NCBI RefSeq assembly: GCF_007845645.1
Contig: NZ_VCQV01000015.1
Coordinates: 1-64,000 of the forward strand
DNA: 64,000 bases
From: Leekyejoonella antrihumi
GTDB taxonomy: Bacteria; Actinomycetota; Actinomycetes; Actinomycetales; Dermatophilaceae
Direction of reading: 5' to 3'
Below are positions 49,522 to 59,115 of this stretch, one piece after another. Every line of letters begins with the position of its first letter. Position 1 is the first letter of the stretch. Made by a program: the position numbers and the translations under genes. A model generated the notes under the pieces. It was not told where the DNA came from. It was given only the letters and a program-made list of their open reading frames with translations, and ran no database searches.

Positions 49522-50613
49522 CTATGGGGTGTCGGAGTGGGTCGCCTGCTGCACGCCTCGACCCTCGGTGGTCTCGCTGTCGTCCCACCAGAGATGCGGG
49601 GTTCCGGACACCCGCACCCGCACGGTGTCATCGACCCGACAGGTGGCCGCTTCGGCTCCGGTGACCTGCGCGATCAGGGCGGTCCCGTCGTCGAGAGTGG
49701 CCAGGTCGAGCAGGGTGGTGCCGCCGTGGAACCGGACGCGAGTGACCCGTGCGGGCACACCCGTGGTCGACCGCGCCGAGACCAGCAGCTGTTCGGGACG
49801 GATCAGGATCGTGCACGTGCCGTCCGAGCGCGACGCGCAGCCGTCGGCCGGCGGGAGCACGCCCAGGGCACAGTCGATCCCGACCGGGCACCACCGGCCG
49901 GGCAGCAGATTCGCCAGGCCCAGGGACGCCGCGGCGCGGGGGGACCGGGGCCGGTCATACAACTGTCGCGGGGCGCGATGGGCGAGCACCTGGCCGTCCT
50001 CGATCATCGCGACGCGGTCCGCCGCCGACATGGCCTCGTCCTGATCGTGGGTCACCAGCAGCGTGGTGGTGCCCGACTCGGCCAGGATGCGCATAACGTC
50101 CAGCCGCACCGTCTCGCGCAGCTGTGCGTCCAGCGACCCGAATGGCTCGTCCAACAACACGATTCGTGGCTCAATGGCAAGTGCGCGAGCCACCGCGACC
50201 CGCTGCTGCTGGCCGCCGGAGAGCTGGTGCGGGTAGCGATGTCCGAGCCCCGTCAATCCGACGGTGCACAACAACGACTCGACCGTATGCCGCTGCTTGC
50301 GGGCCAGCCCGAAGCCCACGTTGGCGGCGACGCTCAGATGCGGGAAGAGCGCCGCATCCTGGGGGACATAGCCCACCCCACGATGTTGCGGGCGCACCCG
50401 CCGGGTGCCGTCGTCGACCACCACGTCCCCGAGGGTGACCACACCGGCATCCGCCGGCTCGAAGCCCGCGATGATGCGCAGCAGGGTGGTCTTGCCGCTG
50501 CCGGACGCACCGAGCAGCGCGGTGATCTCGCCATCGGGCACGGACAGGTCCACGTCGCGCAGGACCGGAACCTCATACGCCTTGGACACGCCCCGGAGCT
50601 GGATCGAGCTCAT
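49522..50613 (-). CDS. fbpC: Iron(III) ABC transporter ATP-binding protein (FbpC-like)
   Basis: The product has 363 residues. Walker A LLGASGSGKTTLLRIIAGFE (GASGSGKT at 35-42), Q-loop GYVPQDAALFPHLSV, signature YPHQLSGGQQQRVAVARALA, Walker B IVLLDEPFGSLDAQLRETV and H-loop LVTHDQDEAMSAADRVA are complete. A C-terminal TOBE-like regulatory part (CTILIRPEQLLVSARSTTGV) follows, as in ferric-iron importers. It overlaps the permease stop by four bases. The 3' end lies 12 bases from the converging mocR stop. Confidence 0.93.
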   Translation of the reverse strand: MSSIQLRGVSKAYEVPVLRDVDLSVPDGEITALLGASGSGKTTLLRIIAGFEPADAGVVTLGDVVVDDGTRRVRPQHRGVGYVPQDAALFPHLSVAANVGFGLARKQRHTVESLLCTVGLTGLGHRYPHQLSGGQQQRVAVARALAIEPRIVLLDEPFGSLDAQLRETVRLDVMRILAESGTTTLLVTHDQDEAMSAADRVAMIEDGQVLAHRAPRQLYDRPRSPRAAASLGLANLLPGRWCPVGIDCALGVLPPADGCASRSDGTCTILIRPEQLLVSARSTTGVPARVTRVRFHGGTTLLDLATLDDGTALIAQVTGAEAATCRVDDTVRVRVSGTPHLWWDDSETTEGRGVQQATHSDTP

Positions 50614-52190
50614 GCCGGGCCCCCTTGGACTGCCGCGTTGTCGCGATCGAACCAGAGTCCGAGCAGGGCACCGGGCACGACCGCGATCACCACGATCGCC
50701 AGGGCGTAGGGCGCGGCTGCGCTGTAGGCCACCTCACTCTGAAAGGCCCAGAACTGCGTGGCGAGGGTGCTGACCCCGATCGGGGCGAGCACCAGGGTGG
50801 CGGTGAGCTCGGTGATTGCAGTGAGGAATACCAGGCAGAAGCCGGCCAGCAACCCGGGCGCCATGAGCGGCAGCGTGACACGCAGGAACGCCGCGACCGG
50901 GTGCCGCCCCAAAGAGGTGGCCATGTCGTAGAGGCGGGCGGGTGCGGCCGCAGTGGCACCCTTGATGCAGGCCAGCGCCAGAGGGAAGTGCAAGATCGCG
51001 TAGGCCGCCACCAGCAGCGGGCCGCTCTGGTAGAGGCTGTACAGGTATCGGGTCGCCAGGAACACCAGGCTGAGCGCGACGACAACGCCGGGGACCGCCT
51101 GCGTGACGAAGCAGGATCGGTCGATGAGAGTCCGCACACTGCTGCGTCGGCGAAACGTCAGCAGTGCCACCGGCAGTGCGGCAGCCACCGCGACGGCGGC
51201 GCCCAGAGCGCTGTAGCTGACCGACGCCCAGGTGGCCTGGCCGAGCGTGGCGGCGGCGGGCAACGTGGTGTGCTGGCCCCGCTGGATCCAGTAGATCAGG
51301 GTCGCGACCGGCAGGGCCACGCCGAGGCCCACGGGCACCACGAGCCCGGCCATGACCGCAAGGATGCGCGGCGACCAGTGCCCGCGCGGCGGCGGGTAGC
51401 GGACGGAACGAGTGGCCGAGACCTGCCGGCGAAGCAGCAACGCCTCCGCGGCCAGCACGAGCAGCCCGATCAGCACCAGCGGGATCGACAGCGCGCCCGC
51501 CGAGGCCGGATCGATCTGGAACTCGGTGAAGATCTCGGTGGTGAAGGTGGAGAAGCGCAGCACCTCGAAGGCGCCGTACTCGGAGATGACCGTGAGCACC
51601 ACGAGCACCGAGCCCGCCGTGGCCGCGACGCGGATCTGCGGCAGGCTGATGCGCCAGAACGTCTTCAGCCGCCCCGCGGCGAGCCCGCGGGCAGTGTCCT
51701 CCAGGACCGGGTCGCTGCGCCGCAGCGCGGCGGCCACCGGCAGGTATACCAGCGGATAGGTGCCCAGGGTCATGACGGCGGCGGACCCGAGGAGCGGGTT
51801 CAGCCCCGGCCACAGCGTGTGCCAGGTGTATCCGACCACGAAGTCCGGCATCGCAATCGGCAGCACCAGCAGCACGGTCCACAGCCGCCGCAACGGGAGC
51901 GCGCATCGCTGTGTGGCCCACGCGCTGGCGATGCCGAGCGCACCGGCCGCCACGACCACCACGGCCATCAGCTCGACGGTGTGCCACAGCAGGATCGCCG
52001 ACCGGGCCCGGAACAGCACCGTCGAGATCTCCCGCCACCCCGCGGAGTTCGCATCCAGCCCGACCAGCACGAGCGGTAGCAGCATCAACAGCGCGACGCC
52101 CGCACCGATGGCGAGGACGACGCGGCTGGAGACCGAACCGCCGGTGCGGTTCGGCCCGGTGGTGGTGCGGGCGCGGGTCAGTGTGCTCAG
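50610..52190 (-). CDS. fbpB: Iron(III) ABC transporter permease (FbpB-like), CTG start
   Basis: The product has 526 residues and about twelve transmembrane helices in two halves, the fused form typical of FbpB. Loops of the EAA kind include LEDTARGLAAGRLKTFWRIS and LYDMATSLGRHPVAAFLRVT. The only start that keeps the first helix (RVVLAIGAGVALLMLLPLVL) and a normal basic N-terminus (STLTRARTTTGPNRTGG) is CTG at 52190-52188, which overlaps the fbpA stop as CTGA. No ATG, GTG or TTG occurs in frame before 52088, and starting there would cut the first helix in two. Initiation at CTG by coupling is therefore inferred. Confidence 0.88.
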   Translation of the reverse strand: MSTLTRARTTTGPNRTGGSVSSRVVLAIGAGVALLMLLPLVLVGLDANSAGWREISTVLFRARSAILLWHTVELMAVVVVAAGALGIASAWATQRCALPLRRLWTVLLVLPIAMPDFVVGYTWHTLWPGLNPLLGSAAVMTLGTYPLVYLPVAAALRRSDPVLEDTARGLAAGRLKTFWRISLPQIRVAATAGSVLVVLTVISEYGAFEVLRFSTFTTEIFTEFQIDPASAGALSIPLVLIGLLVLAAEALLLRRQVSATRSVRYPPPRGHWSPRILAVMAGLVVPVGLGVALPVATLIYWIQRGQHTTLPAAATLGQATWASVSYSALGAAVAVAAALPVALLTFRRRSSVRTLIDRSCFVTQAVPGVVVALSLVFLATRYLYSLYQSGPLLVAAYAILHFPLALACIKGATAAAPARLYDMATSLGRHPVAAFLRVTLPLMAPGLLAGFCLVFLTAITELTATLVLAPIGVSTLATQFWAFQSEVAYSAAAPYALAIVVIAVVPGALLGLWFDRDNAAVQGGPA

Positions 52191-53242
52191 AGCAGACCCG
52201 CCTGCTGCATCAGGGTCTTGGCGTTCAGGCCGGTGCCGAGGTCGGCCGGGTCGAACGCGTTCGGCCGGTAGGAGGTCAGCGGAGGCAGCTTGGGATTCGC
52301 CGCCACGCCCGCCTTCAGCGGATATTCGAAGCCGTCCCCGTGGGCGAGCACACTCTGCCCGGCGCTGCTCGTCATGAACTGCACGAACTTCTGGGCGGCG
52401 GCCTGGTGCTTGCTGGACTTCAAGATGGCCACGCCGGAGATCGCCTTGACGTAGCCGGGGTCGCCGGCGGTGAAGTAGGCGAGCTTCGCGTGGACCTTGC
52501 CCGCCCCGAGCTCGGCTTGCAACCGGTAGAAGTAGTAGTGGTTGATGACCGCGAAGTCCGTGGTCCCCCGACTGACGTCGCTGGTCAGGGTCTCGTTGTC
52601 GGGGATGTTGTCGTTGCCGCCGACGTTGGCCTTCATGCCCTTCAGCCAGGTCAGCGCGGCGGGGTTGCCCTTGGCCTTGGCGACCGAGCTCACCAGCGGC
52701 CAGAAGTCGGTCTCGGACGGCGCCAGCTCGAACTTGCCGCGATACTTCGGGTCGGCCAGGTCCAGGATCGACGTCGGCAGCTGCGCGGCGCTGATCTTGC
52801 TCGGGTTGTAGACCAGTGCGCTGATCCGGGCGGATACGCCTACCCAGTCACCGTTGGCGGCGCTGTCCCGGCGCGGCACCGCCTGCAGCGTGGCCGGTTT
52901 GACCTTGGCGAGCAGACCCTTGGTGTTCAGCTGTTGCAGCCAGTTGGAGTTCTCGGTGTAGAAGAGGTCCGCCGGTGACCGGCCGCCCTCCTGCTCCAGC
53001 TGGGCGGTCAGGACGTCCTCGGAGTCGTTGACCACTCGCACCTTGATGCCGGTCGCCTTGGTGAACGCCGCGGTGATCGCATCCGTGGTCTGCTGGTGCT
53101 GGGCGTTGTAGAGCGTGAGAGTCTGCCCGCCGCTGCCGGAGCCGGAGCCGGCGGATGATCCGCAGGCGGCGACCGAGCCGGCGATCAGTGCTGTTGCGCC
53201 GACCAGCAGCGTCGCGCGTCGGACCGACGTGTTCCCCATCAT
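52187..53242 (-). CDS. fbpA: Iron(III) ABC transporter substrate-binding lipoprotein (FbpA-like)
   Basis: The product has 351 residues with a lipoprotein signal: basic start VRRATLLVGATALIAG, lipobox SVAAC, then a glycine-serine linker. The binding-protein body shows TLTLYNAQHQQTTDAITAAF, PADLFYTENSNWLQQLNTKG, SAPSETDFWPLV-like ELAPSETDFWPLVSSVAKAK, and VINHYYFYRLQAE with the paired tyrosines that bind iron in FbpA. It captures ferric iron outside the membrane for the permease. GGGAAGG lies upstream of the double ATG. A DtxR-like box lies 30-48 bases upstream. Confidence 0.93.
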   Translation of the reverse strand: MMGNTSVRRATLLVGATALIAGSVAACGSSAGSGSGSGGQTLTLYNAQHQQTTDAITAAFTKATGIKVRVVNDSEDVLTAQLEQEGGRSPADLFYTENSNWLQQLNTKGLLAKVKPATLQAVPRRDSAANGDWVGVSARISALVYNPSKISAAQLPTSILDLADPKYRGKFELAPSETDFWPLVSSVAKAKGNPAALTWLKGMKANVGGNDNIPDNETLTSDVSRGTTDFAVINHYYFYRLQAELGAGKVHAKLAYFTAGDPGYVKAISGVAILKSSKHQAAAQKFVQFMTSSAGQSVLAHGDGFEYPLKAGVAANPKLPPLTSYRPNAFDPADLGTGLNAKTLMQQAGLL

Positions 53243-53271
53243 GCAGACCTTCCCTACCGTCTCCGCGAGTG

Positions 53272-53290
53272 TTAGGTAAGGCTTGCCTAC
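53272..53290. promoter_or_regulatory. DtxR/IdeR-type iron box
   Basis: TTAGGTAAGGCTTGCCTAC matches the 19-base DtxR consensus TTAGGTTAGGCTAACCTAA at 15 positions, including both AGG/CCT cores and the central bases. It lies in the promoter region of fbpA, 30-48 bases before its start codon, where bound repressor would block transcription when iron is plentiful. This is the clearest regulatory site in the window. Confidence 0.85.
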
Positions 53291-53349
53291 AAATATGAAC
53301 GTAACCTGAGAACTCCCGGCCGGACGTGCTGGGATGCCGGCTTCGTCGC

Positions 53350-54960
53350 TCAGTGGGCGAAGTGGCGGGTGCCGGTGAAGTACATCGTCAGGCCGGCGCT
53401 CTGCGCCGCGTCGATGACCGTCTGGTCGCGCAGCGAGCCACCGGGCGCCACGACGGCCTGGACTCCGGCGTCGATCAGCACCTGCAGGCCGTCGGGGAAT
53501 GGGAAGAATGCATCGGACGCGGCCACCGCACCCTTCGCCCGCTCCTCCCCCGCCCGGTTGACGGCCAGGTGTGAGGAGTCGACCCGGTTGACCTGCCCCA
53601 TACCGACGCCGACCGAGGCGCCGCCCTTGGCGAGCAGGATGGCGTTGGACTTCACCGCGCGCACCGCGCGCCAGGCGAACTGCAGGTCGCGCAACGTCGC
53701 ATCGTCGGCGGACTCACCCGACACCAGTCGCCAGTTGACGGCGTCGTCACCACCGGTCACCGCGCCGTCCTTGTCCGTGACGACCGCATCGACCTTGTCG
53801 CGGGTCTGCATCAGCATGCCGCCCGAGATCGGCCGGATCTCAACAGGATCCGCGGCCATGGCATCCTCGGGGCTGAGCTTGAGCAGGCGGATGTTCTTCT
53901 TGCCCTTGAGCGTCTCGAGAGCGTCGGGCTCGAAGTCGGGAGCCACGACGACCTCGGTGAGGATGTCCTTGACGACCTCCGCCATAGCCTGCGTGACCGG
54001 GCGGTTGGCCGCGATGATTCCGCCGAACGCGGACAGCGGGTCACAGGCGTGCGCCTTGACGTGTGCGTCAGCAACATCCGAACCCACCGCAATGCCACAC
54101 GGATTCGCGTGCTTCACGACGGCCACTGTCGGCTGGTCGCCATGGTCGTAGGCCGCGCGCACGGCAGCATCGGTGTCGACGTAGTTGTTGTAGGACATCG
54201 CCTTGCCGTGCAGCTGCTCGGCGGAGGCGACACCACCGCGCCAGTGGCGATAGAGCGCGGCCTGCTGGTGCGGGTTCTCCCCATAGCGCAGGGTCGCCGC
54301 CTTCTCGAACGTCGCGCCCGACCAGGCCGGGAAGCCGGTGCCGTCACCGGTGTCGACGTAGGTGTTGCCCATCCAGTTCGCCACGGCGTTGTCGTAGTCC
54401 GCGGTGTGCACGAACGCCTGAGCGGCCAGTCGCTTGCGCTGCTCGAGCGTGAATCCGCCGGCCGCCACGGCGGCCAGCACCTCGGCATACGCGCTGGGGC
54501 TGGTGACGATCGCCACGCTCGCGTGGTTCTTGGCGGCGGCGCGCACCATCGACGGGCCGCCGATGTCGATCTGCTCGATGCACTCGTCGGGCGTCGCGCC
54601 CGAGGCAACCGTCTCGCGGAAGGGGTAGAGGTTGGAGACGACCAGGTCGAACGGCTCGACGCCGAGGTCGGCGAGCTGGCGCACGTGGTCGGGGTTGCGG
54701 GTGTCGGCCAGGATGCCGGCGTGCACCTTGGGGTGCAGGGTCTTGACCCGGCCGTCGAGGCACTCGGGGAACCCGGTCAGGTCCTCCACCGTGGTGACCG
54801 GGATGCCGACACCCGCGATCAGCGCGGCCGAATTACCGGTCGACACGAGCTCGACACCGGCGGCGTGCAGACCCTCGGCCAGTTCGGCCAGCCCGGACTT
54901 GTCATACACGGAGACCAGGGCTCGTTTGATCGGACGCTGCTGCGAGGTGCTCGTGGGCAT
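53350..54960 (-). CDS. purH: Bifunctional AICAR transformylase / IMP cyclohydrolase
   Basis: The product has 536 residues, the usual length. The N-terminal MGS-like cyclohydrolase domain shows [40 protein letters not shown] and [16 protein letters not shown]. The transformylase domain shows [38 protein letters not shown] (with the catalytic Lys-His) and [20 protein letters not shown]. It performs the last two steps of IMP synthesis. ATG at 54960 is chosen because GAAGGAG stands eight bases upstream; the ATG at 54966 and GTG at 54969 are too close to that site. Purine gene purN lies upstream on the same strand. Confidence 0.96.
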   Translation of the reverse strand: MPTSTSQQRPIKRALVSVYDKSGLAELAEGLHAAGVELVSTGNSAALIAGVGIPVTTVEDLTGFPECLDGRVKTLHPKVHAGILADTRNPDHVRQLADLGVEPFDLVVSNLYPFRETVASGATPDECIEQIDIGGPSMVRAAAKNHASVAIVTSPSAYAEVLAAVAAGGFTLEQRKRLAAQAFVHTADYDNAVANWMGNTYVDTGDGTGFPAWSGATFEKAATLRYGENPHQQAALYRHWRGGVASAEQLHGKAMSYNNYVDTDAAVRAAYDHGDQPTVAVVKHANPCGIAVGSDVADAHVKAHACDPLSAFGGIIAANRPVTQAMAEVVKDILTEVVVAPDFEPDALETLKGKKNIRLLKLSPEDAMAADPVEIRPISGGMLMQTRDKVDAVVTDKDGAVTGGDDAVNWRLVSGESADDATLRDLQFAWRAVRAVKSNAILLAKGGASVGVGMGQVNRVDSSHLAVNRAGEERAKGAVAASDAFFPFPDGLQVLIDAGVQAVVAPGGSLRDQTVIDAAQSAGLTMYFTGTRHFAH

Positions 54961-55151
54961 GCTCATCACTCCTTCAAAAGGTTTGATGAGGGCACCCAGG
55001 CGTTCGATGCGCTCGACTTCACTCCCTGGTGGTTGCCCACCTGCGCCAGTCGTGTGCGGCCAGATTACTGGCTGACCGGGCCACCCGCCAATCGGCGACC
55101 TACCCCCGCGCCTATGACCGCCGAGTTGTGCACATTTGGGCGGGGCAGAAG

Positions 55152-55829
55152 TCAGCGGTCGCCGATGCGCACCCGGCGGCCGCTGATCGTGAAGCCCTCG
55201 CGTGCCATCCGGCCGACGTAGTCGACCAGCTGGGGACGTTCGGCGGCCTTGATCCGCTCGGTCAGCGAATCCACAGTGTCGTCATCCTCGACCGGCACCG
55301 CGCACTGCGCGACGATCGCGCCGGTGTCGATGCCGTCATCCACCACAAACAGCGTTGCTCCGGCGATCTTCACGCCATAGGTGAGCGCGTCGCGGGGCCC
55401 GTGGATGCCGGCAAAGCTGGGCAGCAGCGCGTTGTGGCTGTTGAGATAGCGCCCGCCGAACGCCTGCAGGAATCGGGTGCCCACCAACTTGAGGAAGCCG
55501 GCGGACACGACCAGCGCCGGCGCGTAGGCCGACACCTGCTCCGTCAGCGCCGCATCCCAGGCCTCGCGCGTCTCGAAGTCGCGCACCCTGCTCACGAACG
55601 TCGGTATGCCGGCGCGTTCGGCGCGTTCCAGGCCCGCCACCCCGGGGCGGTCGGAGCCGACGGCCGCGATCGTGACGGCATACGCGGGGTCCCGGCTGGC
55701 GTCGATGAGGGCCTGCAGAAGGGTTCCGGACCCGGAGATGAGGACGACCACGGGCGTAGGCGTCGTCCTGAGCCCCGGGGCAGCTCCCGCTTGCGGGGCG
55801 GGGATGGATTGCGCATCAGTGCTCGGCAC
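55152..55829 (-). CDS. purN: Phosphoribosylglycinamide formyltransferase
   Basis: The product has 225 residues. The family core is present: [60 protein letters not shown] and [19 protein letters not shown]. The catalytic Asn, His and Asp are in place; the usual His-Pro of NxHPALLPS is His-Asn here. It transfers formyl from N10-formyl-tetrahydrofolate to GAR in purine synthesis. A proline-rich 25-residue N-terminal extension precedes the core. The 191 bases between purN and purH contain no gene I can see. Confidence 0.94.
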   Translation of the reverse strand: MPSTDAQSIPAPQAGAAPGLRTTPTPVVVLISGSGTLLQALIDASRDPAYAVTIAAVGSDRPGVAGLERAERAGIPTFVSRVRDFETREAWDAALTEQVSAYAPALVVSAGFLKLVGTRFLQAFGGRYLNSHNALLPSFAGIHGPRDALTYGVKIAGATLFVVDDGIDTGAIVAQCAVPVEDDDTVDSLTERIKAAERPQLVDYVGRMAREGFTISGRRVRIGDR

Positions 55830-55981
55830 GCGCCACAGGCTAACCGATGCCGCTTCGCCGGGGCCGATCGCGGCGGCGGGAGTTCTGCGGCCGCCCCCGA
55901 CGTTGTGCTCGATAGGTGGCGGCGCCCCAGGCCGACACCGACCCGCCTACGATGGATCGCGTCCCCATGCGAAGGAGCACC

Positions 55982-56371
55982 GTGCCAGAGCGTCCCACCG
56001 CACCCCCTGCGGTCATTCACTCGCGGCGATCGACCGGGTATGTGCTGCTGGGATTCCTGGCGACCTTCATGCCGATGCCGTTCAACATCGTCGCGATCGT
56101 GCCACTGGTTGCGGCGGTGGTCGAGTCGGTGCTGACACTGCGTGCGATGCGCGAGGCCAAGGCACCGCGAGCCACCAGGCAGTGGACCGGCGTGAGCCTG
56201 GCGGTCACCGTCATGCTGATCGCCATGGTCGGTGTGCCCTATCTCTTCTGGGGTGCGACCAGCAGCTATCAGAAGTGCATGGATGGCGCGAACACCAACA
56301 TCGCGCAGGCATCCTGCAAGAACAGCTTCGCGGACACGAACCTCCTGCACTCCTACCTCGGCGGCAGCTGA
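55982..56371 (+). CDS. Small membrane protein of unknown function
   Basis: The product has 129 residues with two or three hydrophobic segments (YVLLGFLATFMPMPFNIVAI and VSLAVTVMLIAMVGVPYLFW). A short external tail has two cysteines (SSYQKCMDGANTNI, ASCKNSFAD) that may form a disulfide. AAGGAG lies four bases before GTG at 55982; ATGs at 55952 and 55967 are alternative starts. It is divergent from purN and ends just before an array of facing repeats. No function is assigned. Confidence 0.65.
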   Translation: MPERPTAPPAVIHSRRSTGYVLLGFLATFMPMPFNIVAIVPLVAAVVESVLTLRAMREAKAPRATRQWTGVSLAVTVMLIAMVGVPYLFWGATSSYQKCMDGANTNIAQASCKNSFADTNLLHSYLGGS

Positions 56372-56387
56372 CCGACCCCTCCCTCAC

Positions 56388-56517
56388 CGAGAGGTCAGTA
56401 AGGACACCCGAGGGGTCACTAATAACCATCGAACGGTCAGTTGTGCACCCCTCGACTGCTATATGTGACTTCTCGACGGCTATTACTGACTTCTCGCGGG
56501 TTGTTTGTGACTTCTCG
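56388..56517. repeat. Three forward and three reverse ~20-bp repeats facing each other
   Basis: Forward units of the form CGAGAGGTCAGTAAGGACAC lie at about 56388-56408, 56409-56427 and 56430-56449. Reverse-complement units of the form GGCTATTACTGACTTCTCG lie at about 56457-56475, 56478-56496 and 56498-56517. The whole can fold into a long imperfect hairpin. It fills the gap between two converging genes (ends at 56371 and 56532), so it may act as a bidirectional terminator, or be a mobile palindromic element. Confidence 0.75.
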
Positions 56518-56531
56518 CGGGGTGTGTGGGG

Positions 56532-57779
56532 TCAGCGGCGGGTGCGGAGCCAGTGCGCACCGGCCGCCGTCACCGTGGCGCCGAGCACCAACTCCACCGC
56601 GAGCAGCGGCACCACCATCAGCGAGGGCCCGAAGTGCTGCAGCGCGCCGGGACTGACACTCGCGGTCGACAGCCAGATCAGCACGACGAGTCCCAGCGTT
56701 GCCAGGCCCGCGGCACTTGCGGCAGTCGACACCTTCGCCTTCATCGGCGCCAGCATCGTATGCCGTGCCCCGGCTCGCCAGCCGATCCCGGCTCCCAGCA
56801 GCACCGGCAGCAGCGGAGCCGCGCCCATCCAGGACGGCAGCGCCCCCACCGAGGGCACGGCGCCGAGCACGGGAAGCATCGGCAGCGTGCCCGCATGCAC
56901 CGCGCCGCTCGAGATGCTTACTGCACCCAGGTGGACACCGGCGCCGGTGAGCCACGACCCGGCATACAGGGCCAGGTTGGGCAGCATCGCGAGCTGCGCC
57001 AGCGACAGGACGACGGTGCCGACCAGGCCGGCGCCGAGCTCGGAGCCGACCGTCTCGATGCGACCGAGGTGGAAGAGCACCAGCAGGAGCACCAGCAGCG
57101 TGCCGAGCGCGAGGAACCCGAGGATCCCCTCGCCGGCCGGTCGCAGTGCCCGTGTCAGGGTCGAGGGAAGCCGCTCCGACAGGGTTGCCACGGAGTCCGT
57201 GAGCGGCCGGTCGTCGTCCGTGTCGTCGTCATCGTCGACCCGTTCGCTGCGCCAGGTCGCCCACAGCACACCGGCCCCGCCGATCAGGACCGCGCCCGGG
57301 ATCACCGTGAGGGCATGCGGATGCATCGGGCCACTCGAGGCGAGCACGGCGAGCGCGACGCCGGCCACGACATACCCCAGCACGAAGGCGACTGCAGGCT
57401 CCCACCACCTGCGTGGCCGCTCCTCCAGCCCACCCAGGTAGGCAGTGAGGGCACCCGCGGACAGCCGAGCCAGGTAGGCGGCGAGCAGCGTCAGCAGCAA
57501 CGGCGCCAGGACCACATGGGTGATGCCGTCGCCCTGCACGGCCAGTGAGCCGCGATGCACCATGCCCCAGGCAGCGGCGGCAAAGGCCAGGTTGTCCATC
57601 CAACCGACGCTGCTGTGCGGGTCGACGACCCAGGCCACCAGGGAAAGCAGCAGCAGCACGAGCGCCATCGCGAGCGCACCGATCACGCCGTAGCCTGCGG
57701 ACACTCCGAGCGGACGCCAGTCGGGTGGTTCGGCATCGGGCCCGACGACGGTGTTGCGGGTGCGCTCCAAAAGACTCAT
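56532..57779 (-). CDS. DUF6350 (PerM-like) polytopic membrane protein
   Basis: The product has 415 residues with about ten transmembrane helices, beginning DWRPLGVSAGYGVIGALAMA. A low-complexity acidic cytoplasmic loop (ERVDDDDDTDDDRPLTD near residues 180-196) interrupts the helices. The family stands next to purN and purH in many actinobacteria, and mycobacterial PerM has been linked to cell division and persistence. The local arrangement DUF6350-purN-purH fits. ATG at 57779 (MSLLERTRN) gives a normal cytoplasmic start; upstream in-frame sequence is low-complexity. The assignment to the family is mainly by context and topology. Confidence 0.78.
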   Translation of the reverse strand: MSLLERTRNTVVGPDAEPPDWRPLGVSAGYGVIGALAMALVLLLLSLVAWVVDPHSSVGWMDNLAFAAAAWGMVHRGSLAVQGDGITHVVLAPLLLTLLAAYLARLSAGALTAYLGGLEERPRRWWEPAVAFVLGYVVAGVALAVLASSGPMHPHALTVIPGAVLIGGAGVLWATWRSERVDDDDDTDDDRPLTDSVATLSERLPSTLTRALRPAGEGILGFLALGTLLVLLLVLFHLGRIETVGSELGAGLVGTVVLSLAQLAMLPNLALYAGSWLTGAGVHLGAVSISSGAVHAGTLPMLPVLGAVPSVGALPSWMGAAPLLPVLLGAGIGWRAGARHTMLAPMKAKVSTAASAAGLATLGLVVLIWLSTASVSPGALQHFGPSLMVVPLLAVELVLGATVTAAGAHWLRTRR

Positions 57780-57997
57780 GAGGCCCCCATCGTCCCGTGT
57801 CCACCGCCCGAATTCCGGGCGGCGCGCCGTGGTGCGAGCAAGACCACAGTCGAGATCGCACCTCGGCGGCGACTGCGCAGCCGAAGAACCCGAACCGAAC
57901 CTGGGCATCCTGGGTAGAATCCCCGCAGGCTCAGTCGCGGAACGGTTTCGGCTGATCGGGGCAGATCCAGGACGCCATCGCCACTTCGGGGGGATTC

Positions 57998-58357
57998 ATG
58001 ACGCGCACCACGTTCGGTCCGGGACGAGAACGGCTGCTCTGCAACGGCCGCCCCATCGCGCCGGTTGCTGTGGCGGACACCGCCCGCACCCGTCGCAAGG
58101 GGCTGCTCGGCACATCAGGGATCGCCGGTGCGCTGTGGCTGACCCGGTGCCCCTCGGTGCACATGATGGGTATGCGGTACCCGATCGACGCCGCTGTGGT
58201 CGACAAGTCCGGCACGGTGCTGATGCTGTGCACCCTGCGGCCCTGGGTCGGCCTCACTCGCCCCAGGCTCCGGGCCAATGCCACAATCGAGGCGGCCGCC
58301 GGGTCGTTCGCACAGTGGGGCGTGCGACCGGGCGACACCCTGTCAGTTGCCAGCTGA
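57998..58357 (+). CDS. DUF192 family protein
   Basis: The product has 119 residues. VAVADTARTRRKGLLGTSGI, ALWLTRCPSVHMMGMRYPID, VVDKSGTVLMLCTLRPW and ANATIEAAAGSFAQWGVRPG fit the DUF192 pattern (R..GLmgr, MRyPIDVvfld, v.e...G...). There is no signal peptide. In actinobacteria this domain is often found beside Tad/Flp pilus genes, as here. GGGGGG lies directly before the ATG. It overlaps the prepilin peptidase by one base (TGATG). Its biochemical role is unknown. Confidence 0.85.
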   Translation: MTRTTFGPGRERLLCNGRPIAPVAVADTARTRRKGLLGTSGIAGALWLTRCPSVHMMGMRYPIDAAVVDKSGTVLMLCTLRPWVGLTRPRLRANATIEAAAGSFAQWGVRPGDTLSVAS

Positions 58358-59016
58358 TGACCGCATACGTGACCGCCGCCTGCTGCGCGGTGCTCGCGAT
58401 CGGCGCAGCCGTGCTGCTCCGACGGTGGTTGCTCACCCATGGCTACCGCTACGAGGACGAGGCCGGCACGCCTGCGCGACGACACCGCTGGGTGCTCGCG
58501 GCCCTGCCGATCGGTGCCTTCGTCGTCACCCTGGAGCTCGGCTTCCGCTGGCCCGAGATCCTGGCCGTGGCGTATGCCGTGGCGCTCGTTCCGCTGACCG
58601 CTCTCGCGGCGATCGACATGGACGTCCACCGGCTGCCGGACATCCTGACCTACCCACTGGTCCCGCTCGCGCTGGTAGTCGCGCTCGTCGCGACGCTGTC
58701 GACCGGCGACTGGTCCGCCCTGCTTCGAGCCGCGCTCGGCGGTCTTGCGCTCTGCGCTGCCTACTTCATCCTGCTGCTGATATCGCGCGGGGCGGCTGGC
58801 CTCGGGCTCGGCGATGTCAAGCTCGCAGCAGGCACCGGCATCCTGCTGGGCTGGTTCTCGTGGTACGCGGTCTTCGGCGGCACGGTGGCCGCCTTCCTGC
58901 TCTCCGGCGTATGGGCGGCCGGGCTGCTGATCACGCGCCGCGCCACCCGGCACAGCTACATCGCGTTCGGACCGTTCATGGTTGCGGGCACGGTGCTGGT
59001 CCTTCTTGCCAGTTGA
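58357..59016 (+). CDS. Type IV / Flp prepilin peptidase (A24 family)
   Basis: The product has 219 residues with about seven transmembrane helices. The two catalytic aspartates are seen in ALAAIDMDVHRLPDILTYPL and in the GxGDxK motif GLGLGDVKLAAGTG. The N-terminal methyltransferase domain of PilD is missing, as in short TadV/CpaA-like peptidases. It cleaves Flp prepilins at the inner membrane, and the CpaB gene at 62996 confirms a Tad pilus context. The protein at 60594-62051 has a suitable cleavage motif. Confidence 0.9.
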   Translation: MTAYVTAACCAVLAIGAAVLLRRWLLTHGYRYEDEAGTPARRHRWVLAALPIGAFVVTLELGFRWPEILAVAYAVALVPLTALAAIDMDVHRLPDILTYPLVPLALVVALVATLSTGDWSALLRAALGGLALCAAYFILLLISRGAAGLGLGDVKLAAGTGILLGWFSWYAVFGGTVAAFLLSGVWAAGLLITRRATRHSYIAFGPFMVAGTVLVLLAS

Positions 59017-59115
59017 CCCAAGTGGGCGCGAGCCTCCGCACCGCCATCGTCGGACGAGACGGGCTATGATCTGCCTGAGGTCGGGGCGGGGCTGATCCCG
59101 GCGCAGGAGGACAGG

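Noticed and set aside
54981-55151. Possible RNA gene or riboswitch between purN and purH
   Set aside because: No conserved purine-riboswitch core or tRNA cloverleaf could be seen; the gap looks unstructured.
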